In this document: one piece after another, positions 48,201-62,219 of the stretch
Layout: every line of letters starts with the position of its first letter
How positions within the stretch are numbered: position 1 is the first letter of the stretch
From: Numida meleagris
Lineage: Eukaryota > Chordata > Aves > Galliformes > Numididae
Assembly: GCF_002078875.1 (NCBI RefSeq)
Contig: NC_034410.1
Location: 102,988,138-103,052,137, forward strand
Length of the DNA stretch: 64,000 bases
Reading direction: 5' to 3'
Notes under the pieces: generated by a model
Database searches by the model: none
What the model was told of the DNA's origin: nothing
Seen by the model: only the letters and a program-made list of their open reading frames with translations
Translations under genes and position numbers: made by a program

Positions 48201-51200
48201 TTTTTTTTTTTTTTTTAATCCTTCAGTTCAAATGCTTCTGGACATGATTCCATTTGGACTACTTCACCAGTATTGTAACAATTCTATTGTTTCTATATGT
48301 ACTTTAAAAAACGTTGGGCTTTCTCTTAATAAAGCTCAGCTATTGAAACCAATGGAAATTCTGCCCTAATGTATACAAAAGCACTAAAGGAAACCTACCG
48401 TGTTGTGTGTTTAAACCCTATAGATGTTAGAGGGAGCCGATTACATTGCATGTAGTACAGCATGACAATAAGCTTAGTGGTTCATTTTTTATTCCCTTTC
48501 TGCCTTATATCCAACTGCCTCTCTGTTGGTATTAAAAAGATTTCCTTGGCTTTTCTTGGTCTGAAGTTTAACTGAAGTGAACACAAGCTTTTACAAAAGC
48601 TATCTCTAAAAAAATGTTCCCAAGATATCCTGTAAAAGGCAAGAATGGTCTCTATTTTTACGTCAGTGTACATTCTTCAGTAGTATTTGAGACTTTGCTA
48701 CAGTAGGACTAGGAACCAGGTATAGAAAGAGACTGTGAACAGGAAAGAAACGGATTTAATTGAGTCTCCCCTCTGTTGCTCGCAAGAGGAAACAATCAAA
48801 CAGTAAGTTTAAGGGAGCTTACAGGAACAACTGTGTGTGTTGCCCAGGGCAAGATCAGTAGATACCTCTTATCTGGGTTTTGGTCCGTTTTAGCTAGGCA
48901 GCGTCCTATAGCAAAGGCTTCTCTGTTCCAGTCCAGGGCTGAAGTTGGAACAGGGAGACAAGAGGGCAGTTCAGGTTTCAGCCCATTCCTGCCTAGCTGT
49001 AGTCCCCTGCAGCCGCTGGAGGCCTGCATGGGGTGCATCAGGGCTGCAGCTGGGCTCCACTCCCTTCCCCACCTGCTGTCCTGCCTGGGGGAACCAAGAC
49101 AAGCCTTTTCTAGCAAGGTTGGTGATGATACACTTCCAGCAACATGGGTTGTACTTGGCTTGGAGGTAGTGAAGTCTCATCACACTAATCAGCAACTGCC
49201 AGTGTAGGTTTACTGAGAATGTGGCTGATGGGACAGCCCTCCCTGACCAGGAGAGGTGGTAACAGCAGTCAGCTATGCCCCTTCTACTCCTCCCACCCTC
49301 AGGTCACCGTGCAGCTGAACCCAGGAGTTGAATCTGAGTGTAAGGTGGTATTCCTTGCAGCATGCCTGTACACACATGGAGGGGTAGCTCCAGGCAAACG
49401 TCCCTGGGAGATGCTATCAGGCCCCTTGCTCAAAGCAGCTTTGTGCTGTGCATCCCCACATCTGATATGTCAGTCTTGTGCTTGTGCTTGTCTTTGGCAC
49501 CACACCCTCATTCTTCTAAGTCTTCCTTTGCCCACAGAACGGTATCTGGCTAACATACAGGGAATTACAGGAACAGAAATTGCTATGGTATGTGGGAACA
49601 GTGGGTAATCTGTTGGGATTATACAGATGTTGTCACATGCCTTTGAAACTCAGTTTCATTTTCTCCCTTTAGGCTGTTTTCAGCATCCTTGGTACCCTCA
49701 CAGCTGAACAGAGCTGGCAGAGACACCATCTCATTAAGCAAGGAATTTTCATTTCTCTGCTAGCCCTGCTGACCCCATGCAGGCTCATCTGTATGCTGTG
49801 GATGCTCAGGTAAGGGCTCAAACAACGCTATGGGCCTTGCAGCAGCCCTTTGCTGTAGAAAAGTTGCACTAATTGAGCCAATTTGGAATTTAAGCTAATG
49901 TAGACATACACCCCCTCTGCCTTTGGGGTTTCAGCCAGCTGCTCAGTGCTCTCTCCTTTGGGAGCTGATTTTGGGTTCTTGAGTTTTGCCTTTGCCAGAG
50001 CTGCATTGCACCTCTGTCACTGCCAGACCCTTGCTGAGAACAAAAATATCCTATTTCTGTCACAAGTTTTAAAGTAAAACAACTTTTTTAGTTGGCAGGA
50101 GGCAGATCTTACAGACACACTCCCCTTGTTCATGCCCTCTCATCTCCCTCTACCAGCTATGTGGAGACAAAAGCATGATGATGGAGAGAGGAATGAGAAA
50201 CTGGGGATGGTATGGGTTGGTGGCCAGCACTGGATGGAAATAACAATGTTAAATGGGTTTTTGCATGGAAACTCAGCTAACTTTTGGGTTCTCCAGCCCG
50301 ACTGAAAGACCGCACCCTGCCACCACGTCCTTCCTTCCCCACAGTGAGTCCCCTTGCAACAGTGTTGCTGAGATCTACTGTGGGCTAGGTGGAGGTGCGC
50401 AGCCAGTCCTTGCACCATTAAGCAGATGCCACAGTGAACAATGCCTACAGTCGTCTATTTTCTTCCTTCCTCTACACTGTCTTTCTTGTAAATCTGCCCC
50501 AGGGAAGTAATCCATAAAGTAATAGAATAAAACTACCTAATTTTAGTTTTCAGAGAAATATATAGAACTAAAATATAAAATAATTAGTTTGACTTCTCAC
50601 ACACCGTATTCTACTTGTACATTAACCTACAGAGAAGAACATATGGTGTCAACCAATTTAAAGCATGGGGACTTAGTTTATAAAAGTCATTTCTTTAGCT
50701 TTTGTTTTTAACCAGATATGCACCACTATCATTATCAAAGGAACTATACTTCAACAGCAACAGCTAACTTCAAATATTTGCAAGTCCTAATTCAATCCAC
50801 TCATATTAGTAGAAACATTTCTAGTGTCTTCAGTATGCCATGGATTAGGCTCTTGTTACTACATTTGTCTGATCAAGAGCATTGTGCTTCAGGCATGGCT
50901 GCAGAATCCTGTAATCCTTGTGTGGCCTACTAGCAAAGAGAGTTATCATCCTAGTGCGGGAGCTAGAAAACCTAAATGTTGTATGGAGGGAGACTGGTAG
51001 TTTAGGGTACAAATCAGCAGAAAGCAGTCTAGCAGCAAGTTATCCACTCTAGGTGGAAGCAAAATGCAGAGAAAATAGGCAAAGACAGGGCTTGCTAGGA
51101 GTTGGTTCTTCTTCCTGGCAACGTTTGTGAAATACAAGCTTTCTCCTGGAGCTAGATGTCTGTGTGGGATTAGTTCTTTAAGAAACATGCAAGTCTGGGT

Positions 51201-51280
51201 GTTTCACTTTATAAAAAAATGCAGGACTCTAACTGAATGTTTTCACCCTTCTGTGATTTACAGAATTCTCCATGCTTTTT
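45251..51280. other. Gene-free stretch
   Basis: No recognised gene. The clearest splice-like coincidence is at 49,303-49,344: a strong pyrimidine tract before 'cag', 42 open bases, then 'aag|gtggta'. It is too short to support alone. A T run lies at about 48,199-48,216. Slightly GC-richer frames at 47,640-48,020 and 48,940-49,200 have no domain resemblance. Confidence 0.4.
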
Positions 51281-51282
51281 TG

Positions 51283-51299
51283 TGGCCACTAGGAGGTGG
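51283..51299 (+). promoter_or_regulatory. CTCF-like motif
   Basis: 'tggccactaggaggtgg' matches the CTCF core pattern (CCASYAGRKGGCRS) at most positions but has A and T at two informative sites. In a gene desert a boundary site is plausible. Weak on motif alone. Confidence 0.2.
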
Positions 51300-54200
51300 A
51301 AATATTTTGAGAAGATTTGCTTTTTTTTTGGTCATTTTTTAAATGACTCTACTGACGTAGTCCCCTAATGTCTAGATGTCTGGGTGTTCAGGTGATAACC
51401 TAGCATCTGATGCTATATCCATTGCCATCACTGCTATTTTCTCTATGCAGCCTTTTATGCCCTAGGCTGCTTTTGTTAATCCTAGTCATTAATCCTGATG
51501 ATTTTTTACTCCTTTACTTTTTCATTTTAGTTTTTCTAATCTAGAATTAATCAGGCTTATCTGTGATTTTTAAGCCCTGCTTTTCTCTCTGTGGTTCTTG
51601 TTACTCAGATGGCTGAGCTTGTCCTGCTTACCAGGAACCATTCCTTTTGTGGAGAACCCAGACTCCTGTCTAGAGATTGAAGGTCTAATGGGCAGCAGAG
51701 CACCTGAGAATTATGGATAGCTATTCTAAGTGTAAACCCTCTTGGTGAATTTTGTTTACTGGACACTGAGTTAAGTCCGTAGTAAGTTTAGGTAGCAGTA
51801 GAAAAAAATTTAAGAAAGTGTACATTACCCTTAGATGGTTAGAGAGGAAAAACTAGTTACTTTTTTTTAGATACAGCCCAAAGCCAAAGATCTGAAAGCA
51901 TATTAAGTCATGTATCACATGGGATTGAGACTTTTTGGATAGGATAGCTATCCAACAAGATTTCCTTGGTCAGAATGGATCCCCTGTGTAAAGAAAAGTT
52001 GCGCTGGATAACAGTCTTGCAGATGGATTATTCGGAAGTCAGTGGCTGTCTGTGCATACCTCTTTTCGCAGAATGAGGTGTCCTATGACCTAGAATTTAC
52101 TGGCACCTCGTTAAGGAAATGAACTGTTGTGTTAGATAGTTCAGCATCAACAATGTCAAAAGAAAACCATTAAAATGGGTAATAAGAATTCTACAGCGAA
52201 TCAGCTTTTTATAGCTAACTTGTTACTTATTTGGGGCAAAAAACAACAACAACAACAACAACACTGTTAGAGAGAGTTCATTCCTCAAAATGGACTGTCA
52301 AAGTTGTCAGAAATTGTGTGGAAAACATGCCAGTAAAGAGAAAAAGATCAGCAGATTGAAAAGGAAGGTTGGAAGGCTGATAGCTTTCCTACAGGGCTTT
52401 GGTTTTCATTTTGATTGAGCATTTTGAGGCTATCACTAATCTTTTCTGTGTTAACACATCCCAAAACTGGCTGTAACAATTAGTCAAGGTGAGTGCCACA
52501 GATTTCTTCTGCTGAGCTGCAGTATAACATCTGGCATCTGCTAACAAACAGCAAATTAGCTTTCTGATTTGTAGGGTATATTTGTCTAGAAATAGAAAGC
52601 TCAGTATCAGGGTCATGAGGTCCAACTGTAAATCCAATCCTAAAAATAGTCTCACCTTCTTTTAAGTGAATATAAATCTTGTGAAAAATCATTTCACAAT
52701 GTCAGTATAAAACAGTAAGGGCATTTATTCAACTTCAAATATGGTAGCAAAACAGCATCATACCGTATCAGTTTGGCCAGTAGAAGATCCATCCAACCGG
52801 AATGAGCCAGCTTTAGTGTCACTGCTTCTATGATTACTCAGTCTTTGGGTTGTCCTAAGAGCTGACTGTCAAAGGTGCCAACTGTCCCAGATGTGTGTTC
52901 TCAGGATGGAAACATCTGCCTTCCTCAGGCAGGTGATGACCATCGGTCTCCATTGGTACAGTTCAGTGAACTCTGAGAGGATGCTTTGTCCTTCTTAACA
53001 CGTAAAATATTGTCACAATATCAAATATAGTTAAAGAATCCAAATGATGTCTCCTTGAAGTATCTTCAGTCACCTGAGCTTTATACATGCACTGTTCTGT
53101 CCAGTGGGAAATATTTGCCAAGTGATAGCTTACAGCTATATTTATTGACTTTGATGTAGCTTCAGGAGCTAACAACTTGTCTCCAGATGTCTAATTTGCT
53201 GTTAGTATTGACTGATTTGCCTACTAATGCTTTCTACAGCTTTGTAGACATCCATTTCTCATCCACACTCTCTGCTATTAACATTTTATTAAACATCGAA
53301 AGACAACCTTGATGAGCGGTAGTCACTTCACAGCGTGTTTGTTAGCCATGTCTGAGATGTTAACGAAACCTGGAGAATGCCTGTGATGGACACAAAGAGA
53401 CAACGTCAGCAGGATAATGGAAAATAAGACTGAAGCTTATCTGCTGTAAAAAATAAACAACACTCTTACACCTTCTTGGAACTCTGCAGAAAGAGAATCA
53501 GAACAGAAACTGGCCTCAGTTTCTTTCCATGCTCATTTATGCATGACAATGATGAAGGCTTGTTCCACTGTCTCAGGAGCTGATATTTGGTAGGTAAGTA
53601 TTACGAAGAGCCAGTGATACCATTTATCAAGCATAAGGGAGAAATGATAAGCAACAGGAACAATAACCTTTCTTCCCCATATCAGCATTTAATTTTTTTC
53701 TCTCTTGCAGATCTTGACAGCAAACATGTTACTGTGAATTACGGAATTGTCATTTTTTGTCAAACGGTGGCTAATAGTGAAAGCCAGCATCTTGCATGAC
53801 AATTCTTTCCTACCTGTCCAATAGTAATTCTAATCAATGCAGTGATCAGGAAGTAATTAAATCGAGGACATGCTGGCAGGGATGTACAAACTCTTATTTT
53901 CTTTCTAGACTTAAGAATGGGTCAGCTAGGCCTATCTTACAATATTTGATTCCTGTGCTCACAGTGAAAAATGTGATGGATTTTAACGTTTCATACTTTT
54001 CCTTTTTTTTTTTTTAAACTCAAAAACAATTAAAAGACTGGCCATGGAAGGAAAAAAATGCAACAGCCTCAAAACTACTGAAAGCAGTAAAAGTAACAAG
54101 AGATTAATAGAAGGGGCTCACCCTTGGTTTATGCCTTTGCAATTTCCTCTAATGAGGTACAATGTTGGGTAACTGGTGTCATGTGTCATGTCATACCACA

Positions 54201-56700
54201 TCATATTCATTCAAGGGTCTGTCATGTCACAGAGTGTAATAGGAGATGATGGGTACAATGAGAGACTGTCAGCCTAGAATTCTTTCTTTTTTTCCATGTA
54301 TAAAGTTTTAAAATTTATAAAATATGCTAGTGGTGAGTTAAAACAAGGAGGAAGGAAAGACAAAGGGCAAGGAGTGAAAAAATAATCTTTACAAGACAGG
54401 AATCAGGGCAGGGCAAAAGGCCAAGCCTCAGAAACATCAGTCAGACAGGCAAGCTGAATCCCTGTCACCTTAACTTACAAGATTAGCTTAGCAAAAACAT
54501 TGGAGCTGCTCAGAATTTGAACCCCAACCTCTGAGACCATTTAGGGTAGGTTCTGGTTCAATCTAGTATTAGCTGATTCAGCCTACACCCTGGAAACTTG
54601 AACTTGGGTGTGCATTTACATTACTAATTCCCTTCACGTTCAGGTCCAGCTCTGAACAAAAGATTTTTTACTTCCCTGTACCAGGCCAGAGCTGCTGGGG
54701 AGGAAGGGAATGGAGTCATCCTTCCACACCTGCCCAAAGGCCTTTGGCAGGCAAAGGACTCAACCAATGCAACTTGAGGCACGTCCACATCTGGCATCTG
54801 TGGTTTCTACACATCCTGCACCCACTCATCTGCAACTCCTGTTGCACAAGCAGCATGCACACAAATCATAGCAACCCCTGACTAAGCTGCTGCCATACCA
54901 CACTACCATGTTTCAACATAAGTGTCAAGAGAACCTATCAGGCATCTTGTTGTGCACTGTTCTGCTGCTGTATGATGGCCAGCAGGGAGACAATACAATC
55001 TGGGACTGGGGCTGTGTATCTCCCATCATTCCTCCAGTTTAATTCCACCATCTACATCATCTCTCAGATTCATCCTGCCATCTATGCTCACTTCTTGTAA
55101 GACAGTAAACACTATTTCCGAAGTGTCATCATGGAGGAGACTCTATTCTATGACTCAGCTGAGTGCTGCAGTTCTCCTGGTGACAACAGGTGTGTGTTGG
55201 CACAGCTACTGTCAGGTTATGACTTCATGGCTCAGGACATCTCCAGTGAAGCCTGAAATCAAGCAGACATTTCTCTGGGATTGTTCTTCTGGGATTTTTC
55301 TGGGAAGCCAACTTCAGAACTAAGACAAAATACTGCTCTGTCGGAGCAGGATGCTGTTTCTGACCTTCAGTGGTAGAGTAGCAGCAACTCCTAGGCTTCC
55401 ATCCTTGTGCCAGAGGCACATGGACATCCTTACCTGGAGATGTGTCATTACTACTCATGCCGTGGCTGTTCCTTCAGGTTTTTTGAGAGGACTAGCTTAT
55501 TGTCTGGGTAAATGCCTCTTACAATATGTTTGGGTGGGAACACAGAGGTTGAGCTACACTCACATCTACTTCAATGACAGAACATACTGAGAAATTTGAT
55601 ATTAAAGCTGATGAGTGCCAAGAAGTAGATGTGTCTCATAGTGGCTCATTTTACTTTGCAGAATCTGTAAGCCTAAGAACAAGACTTTCTGTGTGTGCAG
55701 AAAGGGGAAGGTGGAGAAGGTGCTGAGTAACTAGAAACACCATTGCTTAGAGTATGCAGCTGACAATGCATTGTGCTGCTGTGTTACAATTGATGATATC
55801 TGAGAAATTTATATGTGCCTTTGTTTTTGGCTTAAATTTGCTATACGTACTCTTTATGTGTGAGTTCAACAGTGCGCATATTATGGTTCATATAGGGATG
55901 CTTGTTTGCTCTGTCAGGGATTTTACTGCACTGAAGTTTGGTGTTTTAATGAACTTCTTACAATGGAGAGTCATAACCATAAAGATGTTTTCTTTTTTTT
56001 TTTTTTTTTGTAATTGTAAATAAAACTAAATGTTGTGTGTAATAGAAAACACGAGAAGGAGTTAACAAGGCAAAGTTGGAAACTATCATCTTTATACTAC
56101 AGATTTCGTCATGATTACTTTTATTTTAAGTTAAAAAATGCAGAGAAGCAAATGCCTTCAAAGTTATAATTAAGTATGTACAGGATGCTCACAAATGTTC
56201 TCTGTTTTGTAAGGTTTGAGAATAATGGTAGGGAGAACAGACTCTTCTGGTAGAGGGAATAAAGTCCCCCTAAACCATACTCAAAATTGTGTGTTTTTAT
56301 CTAGTAAACAACCTATTCCTGATCAGTATGACAAGAAAGGTTCACCTTAGCTCTGGATGTATCCAAAACAGAATAGAGAACAAGGAGTTCACGGTAAAGA
56401 AGTTAACTGAACATGGAGCAGCATCACATGTTTTAACATAGGCATTGCAGTTGGGATAAAAGGGACATTGTATTATTTTCTCATTTTTCCCCATTAGCAA
56501 CTGTGGTATGGTGGGTGCTAACAATGATTTAACACCTATCTCCACCCTCAACTGGATGACAGAGGGCTCAAGAGATGGCATGTCCAAGGAATTTGCATGT
56601 GTGCGCCAGGGGCAGCTCACACAATGGTGGGAGATGCAGAAGAACTGCTGCAAGGCATGGAGAGAATAATATCTTCAATTTTGAAGCCACAGATGTGGAG
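51300..56700. other. Gene-free stretch
   Basis: An (AAC)n run at 52,241-52,262 and a T run at 55,993-56,009 are the only clear structures. Open frames up to about 80 residues are unsupported. Confidence 0.4.
52241..52262. repeat. (AAC)n microsatellite
   Basis: About seven AAC units after 'ggggcaaa'. Confidence 0.93.
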
Positions 56701-56707
56701 ATGCTGC

Positions 56708-57546
56708 AGAGAATCATAGAGTCATAGAATGGAAGGGACATTAAATATCATGAAGTCTCACTCGCCTGCCATGGGCAGGGCCACCAACTGTAGATCAGTC
56801 TGCCCAGGGCCCCATCCAACCTGGCCTCGATGCTCCAGGGATGGGGCATCCACAGCTTCCCTGGGCAGCCTGTGCCCGGGCCTCACTGCCCTCTGAGTGA
56901 AAAATGTACCCCTAACATCTAATCTAAATCTTCTTTCTTTTAGTTTAAAACCATTCCCCCTTGTCCCATCACTGTCAGACCATATGAAAATCAGTCCCCT
57001 TCCTGCTTGTAAGCACCTTCCAAGTACTGGAAGACCACCATGAAGTCTCCCCGAAGTCTCCTCTTCTCCAACCTGAACAAGCCCCGCTCCCTTAACCTAT
57101 CCTTATAGCAGATATGCTCCAGCCCTCTGATCATCTTTGTGGCCCTGGACCCACTCAAACAGTTCTGTGTCTTTCCTGAGATGGAGATCTCAAATCTGGA
57201 TGCAGTACTCCAGGTGGGGTGTCACAAGGGCAGAGCAAAGGGGGACAGTTCCCTCCCTGTCCCTTCTGGCCACCCCACTTTTGATGCAGCCCAGGATACA
57301 CTTGGCCTTCTGGGCTGCAAGTGCACACTGCTAGCTCATGTCCAGCTTTTCATCCACCAGAACCCCCAAGTCCTTCTCCACATGGCTGCTCTCAGTGAGT
57401 TCCCAAGACAGACCCCTGGCAGACACCACTCATCACAGGCATCCACCTGAACAGAGTGCTGTTGACCACAACTCCGTGGCTGCCACCATCCAATCAGTTC
57501 CTTATCCACTGAATAGTCCATGCTTCAAATCCATATATTTCCAAGT
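56708..57546 (-). mobile_element. CR1 LINE fragment, RT 3' part and 3' UTR, with internal deletion
   Basis: Starts in plus orientation with 'gaatcatagagtcatagaat' and runs inverted through CR1 landmarks ('ccatccaacctggcctcga', 'ccttgtcccatcac', 'aagtactggaagaccacca', 'cccaggatacacttggcctt', 'atccaccagaacccccaagt'). Around 57,395-57,405 it jumps to sequence that in CR1 lies several hundred bases further upstream ('cagacccctggcagacacca'), so part of the reverse-transcriptase palm region is missing. On the minus strand, translated pieces such as [12 protein letters not shown] and SGVPQG-like sequence are recognisable but frameshifted. Dead copy; 5' end lost near 57,546. The deletion size is judged against remembered CR1 structure. 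Confidence 0.93.
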
Positions 57547-59020
57547 TTGCAGTGCTTCTGCTTTGACATAAAGAGCTCAGAAGGTAGCATCAGCCCAGGA
57601 GAGTTGGGTGTGGTTGTAAAATTACTTGAAGTCCTTTGGAACAGATTTGGAAGTGAGAGGGGAAATATTCTTGTGGAATAGTCAGGTCTCATAAAATTTC
57701 ACATTAGCTCAAAACAGAAGGAATTTGTGAAGCTGTGAGGCACAGAAATTATCTCAGTACTTTTCTACATCTGTTGCTATGACAGAAATTCTTTTCATTC
57801 AAACTTCTGATTAATCTATGCAGTCACCATTTTTGATAATAGTGGACTTGACAAAAGGGGCTGAAAACAGAACAGGAAAGATACAGTCCAATAATTACCA
57901 TCAAAGAGTGAATAACTGTGCCCTGCTGCTGACATGGCAAACTCAATGGTGGTATGATGTTTTAGAGAAGAAATAGAGGGAGTATATATGTATTCTCCAC
58001 ATTTTGGACTGCACAGAAAGTAGAGTAGTTAGGAGGAGGCTAAATTAACATGGTAGTGTGCTGTCAGTACCCTGGAATAAGGTATTTCTGTCCCCTGCAT
58101 CTATAATATATTGATACAATACCATGCAATCGATAGCACAGGCCTGTATCTACGGATCTTGTTAAGGCAATATTTGTATTAAACACTTTACTGTTATTAA
58201 AGTTTACTATTGCTGCTCTAAACAATGAAGCAAAATTCTGCTACCCTGCCATTTGTGTCAGCTGAACTTTCCATGACCTGTAGCCTAGTTAACTGCTTCG
58301 TATATTACTTTGTATGGATCACTGAAGAAAAGCTTTTCTGTTCAATAAATATTCTTCATAGATATGTTCCTTATTTATATATTTATTTGTTACTTTAAGG
58401 AAAGCTGAAAAAGATTCTCCTGCTGTTTGTTGCCATGAGTGCTATTGTATTATTCTTCCCATTCCGCTTATGAAATAAGGAGATGGAAGACGGGAAGCAG
58501 TGTAGGATTTTTGTAGTCAGTAAATAGGGTCTACACTTTGGCAGATAATCCTTCTATCCTGTGAACTTGCCTCCTTCTGCTTGGGCAGAAATATTTCATT
58601 TTCACGTATATTTATACAGTTAAGAGACAGTACCTTTCCCTTAACTGTTTAGACATGAATTATACACTCAATCAATTGAACTTTAGACCAGATCTTTGAC
58701 TGCTGTAATACACTATACTTTCACTAGGTATATCATGGTTTATTCCAATTAAGTATCCAATGCATTGTCCAGTTCTCTTCCAGATAAATCCATTGACACT
58801 TCACTGTTGTTAAGTGGTGTTTAAGGCAGACAGAAGAGCATTACACTGATTGATACTTTGCAATGTATTACAGATCTTGTTTCAAGAGGGTGTTTGGGCT
58901 GATCACCCTGCTCCCACCTGCCAAATATGAGTTGCTTCCCCTCAGTGGAAGTGCTCTTGGGAGCCAAGAATTGTGCATGTTGCCATAAAGAATAGGCCAT
59001 CCGTCTTACACTCTTTTATA
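57547..59020. other. Gene-free stretch
   Basis: Unique-looking AT-rich sequence, no repeat family or gene recognised. Confidence 0.4.
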
Positions 59021-59029
59021 AATTCACCT

Positions 59030-59240
59030 CTCTGTGCCACAGTACCTCATTTTTTTTAACATATTTATTCTTGTCAGCGCCCCAGAAGATAGGAGTGCTG
59101 TCCTGATGTAATGGAGGAAGAACTGTGGAGTAGCAAAAGTATGGAAACATTCAGGATATCTGTGATGGAAAGCAATTAAATCCCCATCTCTTGGGCATGC
59201 TTCAGAGCAAGGTACTCTATCCTATCTCTCCTAGCATCTT
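59030..59240 (-). repeat. MIR-like ancient SINE, inverted
   Basis: Blocks in plus orientation: 'cagaagataggagtgctgtc', 'gatgtaatggaggaagaact', then 'ctgtgatggaaagcaattaa', 'atccccatctcttgggcatg' and 'aaggtactctatcctatctc'. They parallel the inverted MIR-type order of 'gtaggtactattatcc', 'gatggggaaactg', 'ctgtggcagagcaggaattga', 'acccagatctcctgagtc' and 'ctctaaccactagac'. Collinear over about 200 bp, heavily diverged. Confidence 0.52.
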
Positions 59241-62210
59241 TAATGAGTCACAGTGCTTTCAGGAGCAAAGCCACACTAGCTGTATATGACCCCACTGCTT
59301 TTTATTTAGAGAAAGAGCTTCATAAACAGCATGTGTTCACTGGATTTATCTGTAGCTTTTTGCAGGTGGGAGAAACATTAGTTTAAATGAGATTCAGATT
59401 GTTAGTGGAGCCAAAGAATATGTGTTTTTCCAGCACTGCATAGGAAGATATTGCAGTTGAAAAATGTGGATTTTCTTTATTGTCTCTGAATTATCTAACA
59501 CAAGAGTATTCATTTGGATCATTCAACTTGTGCTAAAGCAGGTGCAAAACTTACCCTTTTGTGGAAAATCTTCCTGCTAGATAAAAAAACCAACAATTTT
59601 AGCGGTGCCAGCAGCTTTCCTACTGCTTCCTGGCAGAGGGCAAGAGGAGCAGTTTCCCCTTCAATGGCTGAGCTGCCCTCTCCAGCAGTGCAGGATCCAC
59701 GCTTTTGCTCATCCTTTCTCCCGTCATGTTTTGAGTAAGAAAGCCTATCACCAAGTCTTCCCACTAAGTAATTGGCAGCTCGCTCTTCTGCAGTATTGCT
59801 GTAATATATCTTTGGAGCAGAACCTCATTCTGAGGCTCTTTTAGTATAATATGCTTCCAACTTTATAACCACACTATTATGAGAGAGAGTAAAACAGAGA
59901 GAGAAAATGAGGGGCTTTGTACAGCTCAAGCAAATTCCTTCCAAGAGATAAAAAATACAACACTAGATTAACGATGGTATGAAAGTTATGTTGATACAAC
60001 ATGAACATATATAGTCTTAACTATATATTTTCTGTTACTGTTACATGGTAAAAGCATAACTGTCCATTTTTAAGAATTTTATTTCCAAACAAGTAGCAGC
60101 TACATTGCAGAAATAAATCAAGCTTGTCACCCCTGGAAATGACAATGGCAAATGGAGAGATACCATGCGTTCTTTCCTGATGAATTCCCTCAAACATATA
60201 TGCATTCTGCAACTTCAAGGAAGAGGATTTTCTCCACGCCTTATCTGAGTGGGCTAATTGGGTCACAACAGTGATTTCAGCTACTAGAGAAGACACACAG
60301 TCATGTCATTATTCTCTATGCAAAGGCAATTATTTTCCAGAATCTGCAGCATTTTTCCAAGGTGATTCTGACTGCAGCAATTACTCCCACAAATATATGT
60401 ATGTTAATATTTAAAACAATTTTCATCTAACATTGTTTCTTAGCCTGTGCTAGCTAACTGGTTGACAGATTAAAGAACGAGAGAAAGAAATCACTGTGAA
60501 ATAAAGCATGCAACGTGCATTATCGAGCCTGGGATTATCCATATAGAGAAGGTGCATTAGCTTTAAGTTTCTCAGTTTGGTGTCATATTTTTGACTGAAT
60601 TGACACAGTTGTCAGGCTCTTGTGCCTGGACAGGCAGTCATAACAGCATTCAGTTTATTTGTGAAGTTCTTTGCAAGACAGGATCTGATCCATATCTATC
60701 AGCATATCTATCTGTTAATCTATTTATCCATATACCTATCCATCCCATGCAGTCCATGGAGAAACACCACAGGCATAATAATGAGGGGAAAAAAAAGACA
60801 GAATTCTTCACATTAGTGAAGTAAAACAAGAAATTCAGTAGGATTCTCTTTAATTGCCAAGATAGATAGATAGATAGATAGATGTGACAGCCTGCATGTA
60901 GAGGGTTTCAGTTGTTTATTTTTAAAATCCCATTCAGTGTTTCAGTGGAAAGCATGGGTGTGTTTTGGTGACCAAACATCTCCTAACCCCTCTTTAAGGA
61001 AAATAAGACTAGTGAGAGTCATCGTGAACCTAACAAGACTTATGACTTTGGCTTTCAATCAAACCATGTGCAAGTTCAAAGTCAGTGTTTCTTAGACTGC
61101 CATTTAGTAGCATGATTTTGCTGCCTTTGGTGTCAGCATCAAAATCAACAAGCGCATTAGTGTCAGAACTCCAGTTCAAAGGTCGAAATGGAGAGATTCC
61201 ATGTAAATCAGTACTTTTTCCATTAAACGTGCTTGAAGAGTCTAATTAGGTGTTCCCACAGCTTTCTGTAAAGGAAACTAGAAAGGGATCATTTATAGCA
61301 CAGAGACATAATAGAAGAGTACCACATTTTATTCTGTTTTCTGATGTACAAATTATACCCACTCATACAAGGTGGTTTTCTACATGGGGATGTTAATGCA
61401 TAGTAATGGTATTATGGACATACTAGGCTCCAGGATGGTCTGTAGTGACTTGTGCTTTGAAAGCAGAGGAAAATACATGGAGTCCTACATGGACTGAGGA
61501 ACAGAGATCATTTTTTCTAAGACACAGTTTGCCCACTTATTTGCTCCTTTTTGAACCCCACTTGTCTGCAGAACATGTCATAGTGATTTTGACGGTATAT
61601 TTATGTCTTTGCCTATGTCTTTTTCCATCACACATGCCTATGTATCTTCATTCTTAGACCTTTCCTAAATAAAAGCAGCTCCTCCTCTCCTTTGAAGTGT
61701 AATTTAGTGCCTCTTCACTAAATCCTTGCATGCCAGTGCCCAGCAAAACCTGGGCTTGTTGCCTGGGCAGTTGCCCTGCCTGACCTGAGCTCTGGTGAGA
61801 AGTCTGTGCTCTGTGCTCACCAAGTAGACCCCAAGATGAAGTAGGTCCTTTCGTCCTGCTTGCTTCCAGTCTCAGCAGTGCTGCAAGGCAAATGTTGTAT
61901 GCCTCAAACAACTACCAGAAAGTAAAAAGCTTTTACTGTGAGCAAGAGAGGTGGAGAGACAGAATCTATATGGAGTTTTCCTAGAGTTTCTCTCAAGCGC
62001 TAGAAAATATTTGTTATTAAATAATAGTAAGTATTACTAAATAATCTAATAAAGAGGCCCTTTGAACATGATTTCTTTGTCACATACCTGCTCCATCACC
62101 TTTTTTCCATGCAGAAATGTTCTGACCTAATATCATTTTGATAGAGTAAATAAAATTACCAGCAGTGTTGAAGATGAAGACAGACTGTGCATTTATGTGA
62201 TGTTATGCAG
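59241..62210. other. Gene-free stretch
   Basis: Contains a (GATA)n run at 60,861-60,883 and a degenerate TATC-type section at about 60,695-60,745. No gene recognised. Confidence 0.4.
60861..60883. repeat. (GATA)n microsatellite
   Basis: Nearly six pure GATA units followed by 'gtgacag'. Confidence 0.95.
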
Positions 62211-62219
62211 ATGCAATGT

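Noticed and set aside
49303..49344. 42-bp micro-exon-like segment with a strong acceptor
   Set aside because: The donor after AAG is weak and an alternative donor inside breaks the frame. Such short splice-like coincidences are expected many times in 64 kb.
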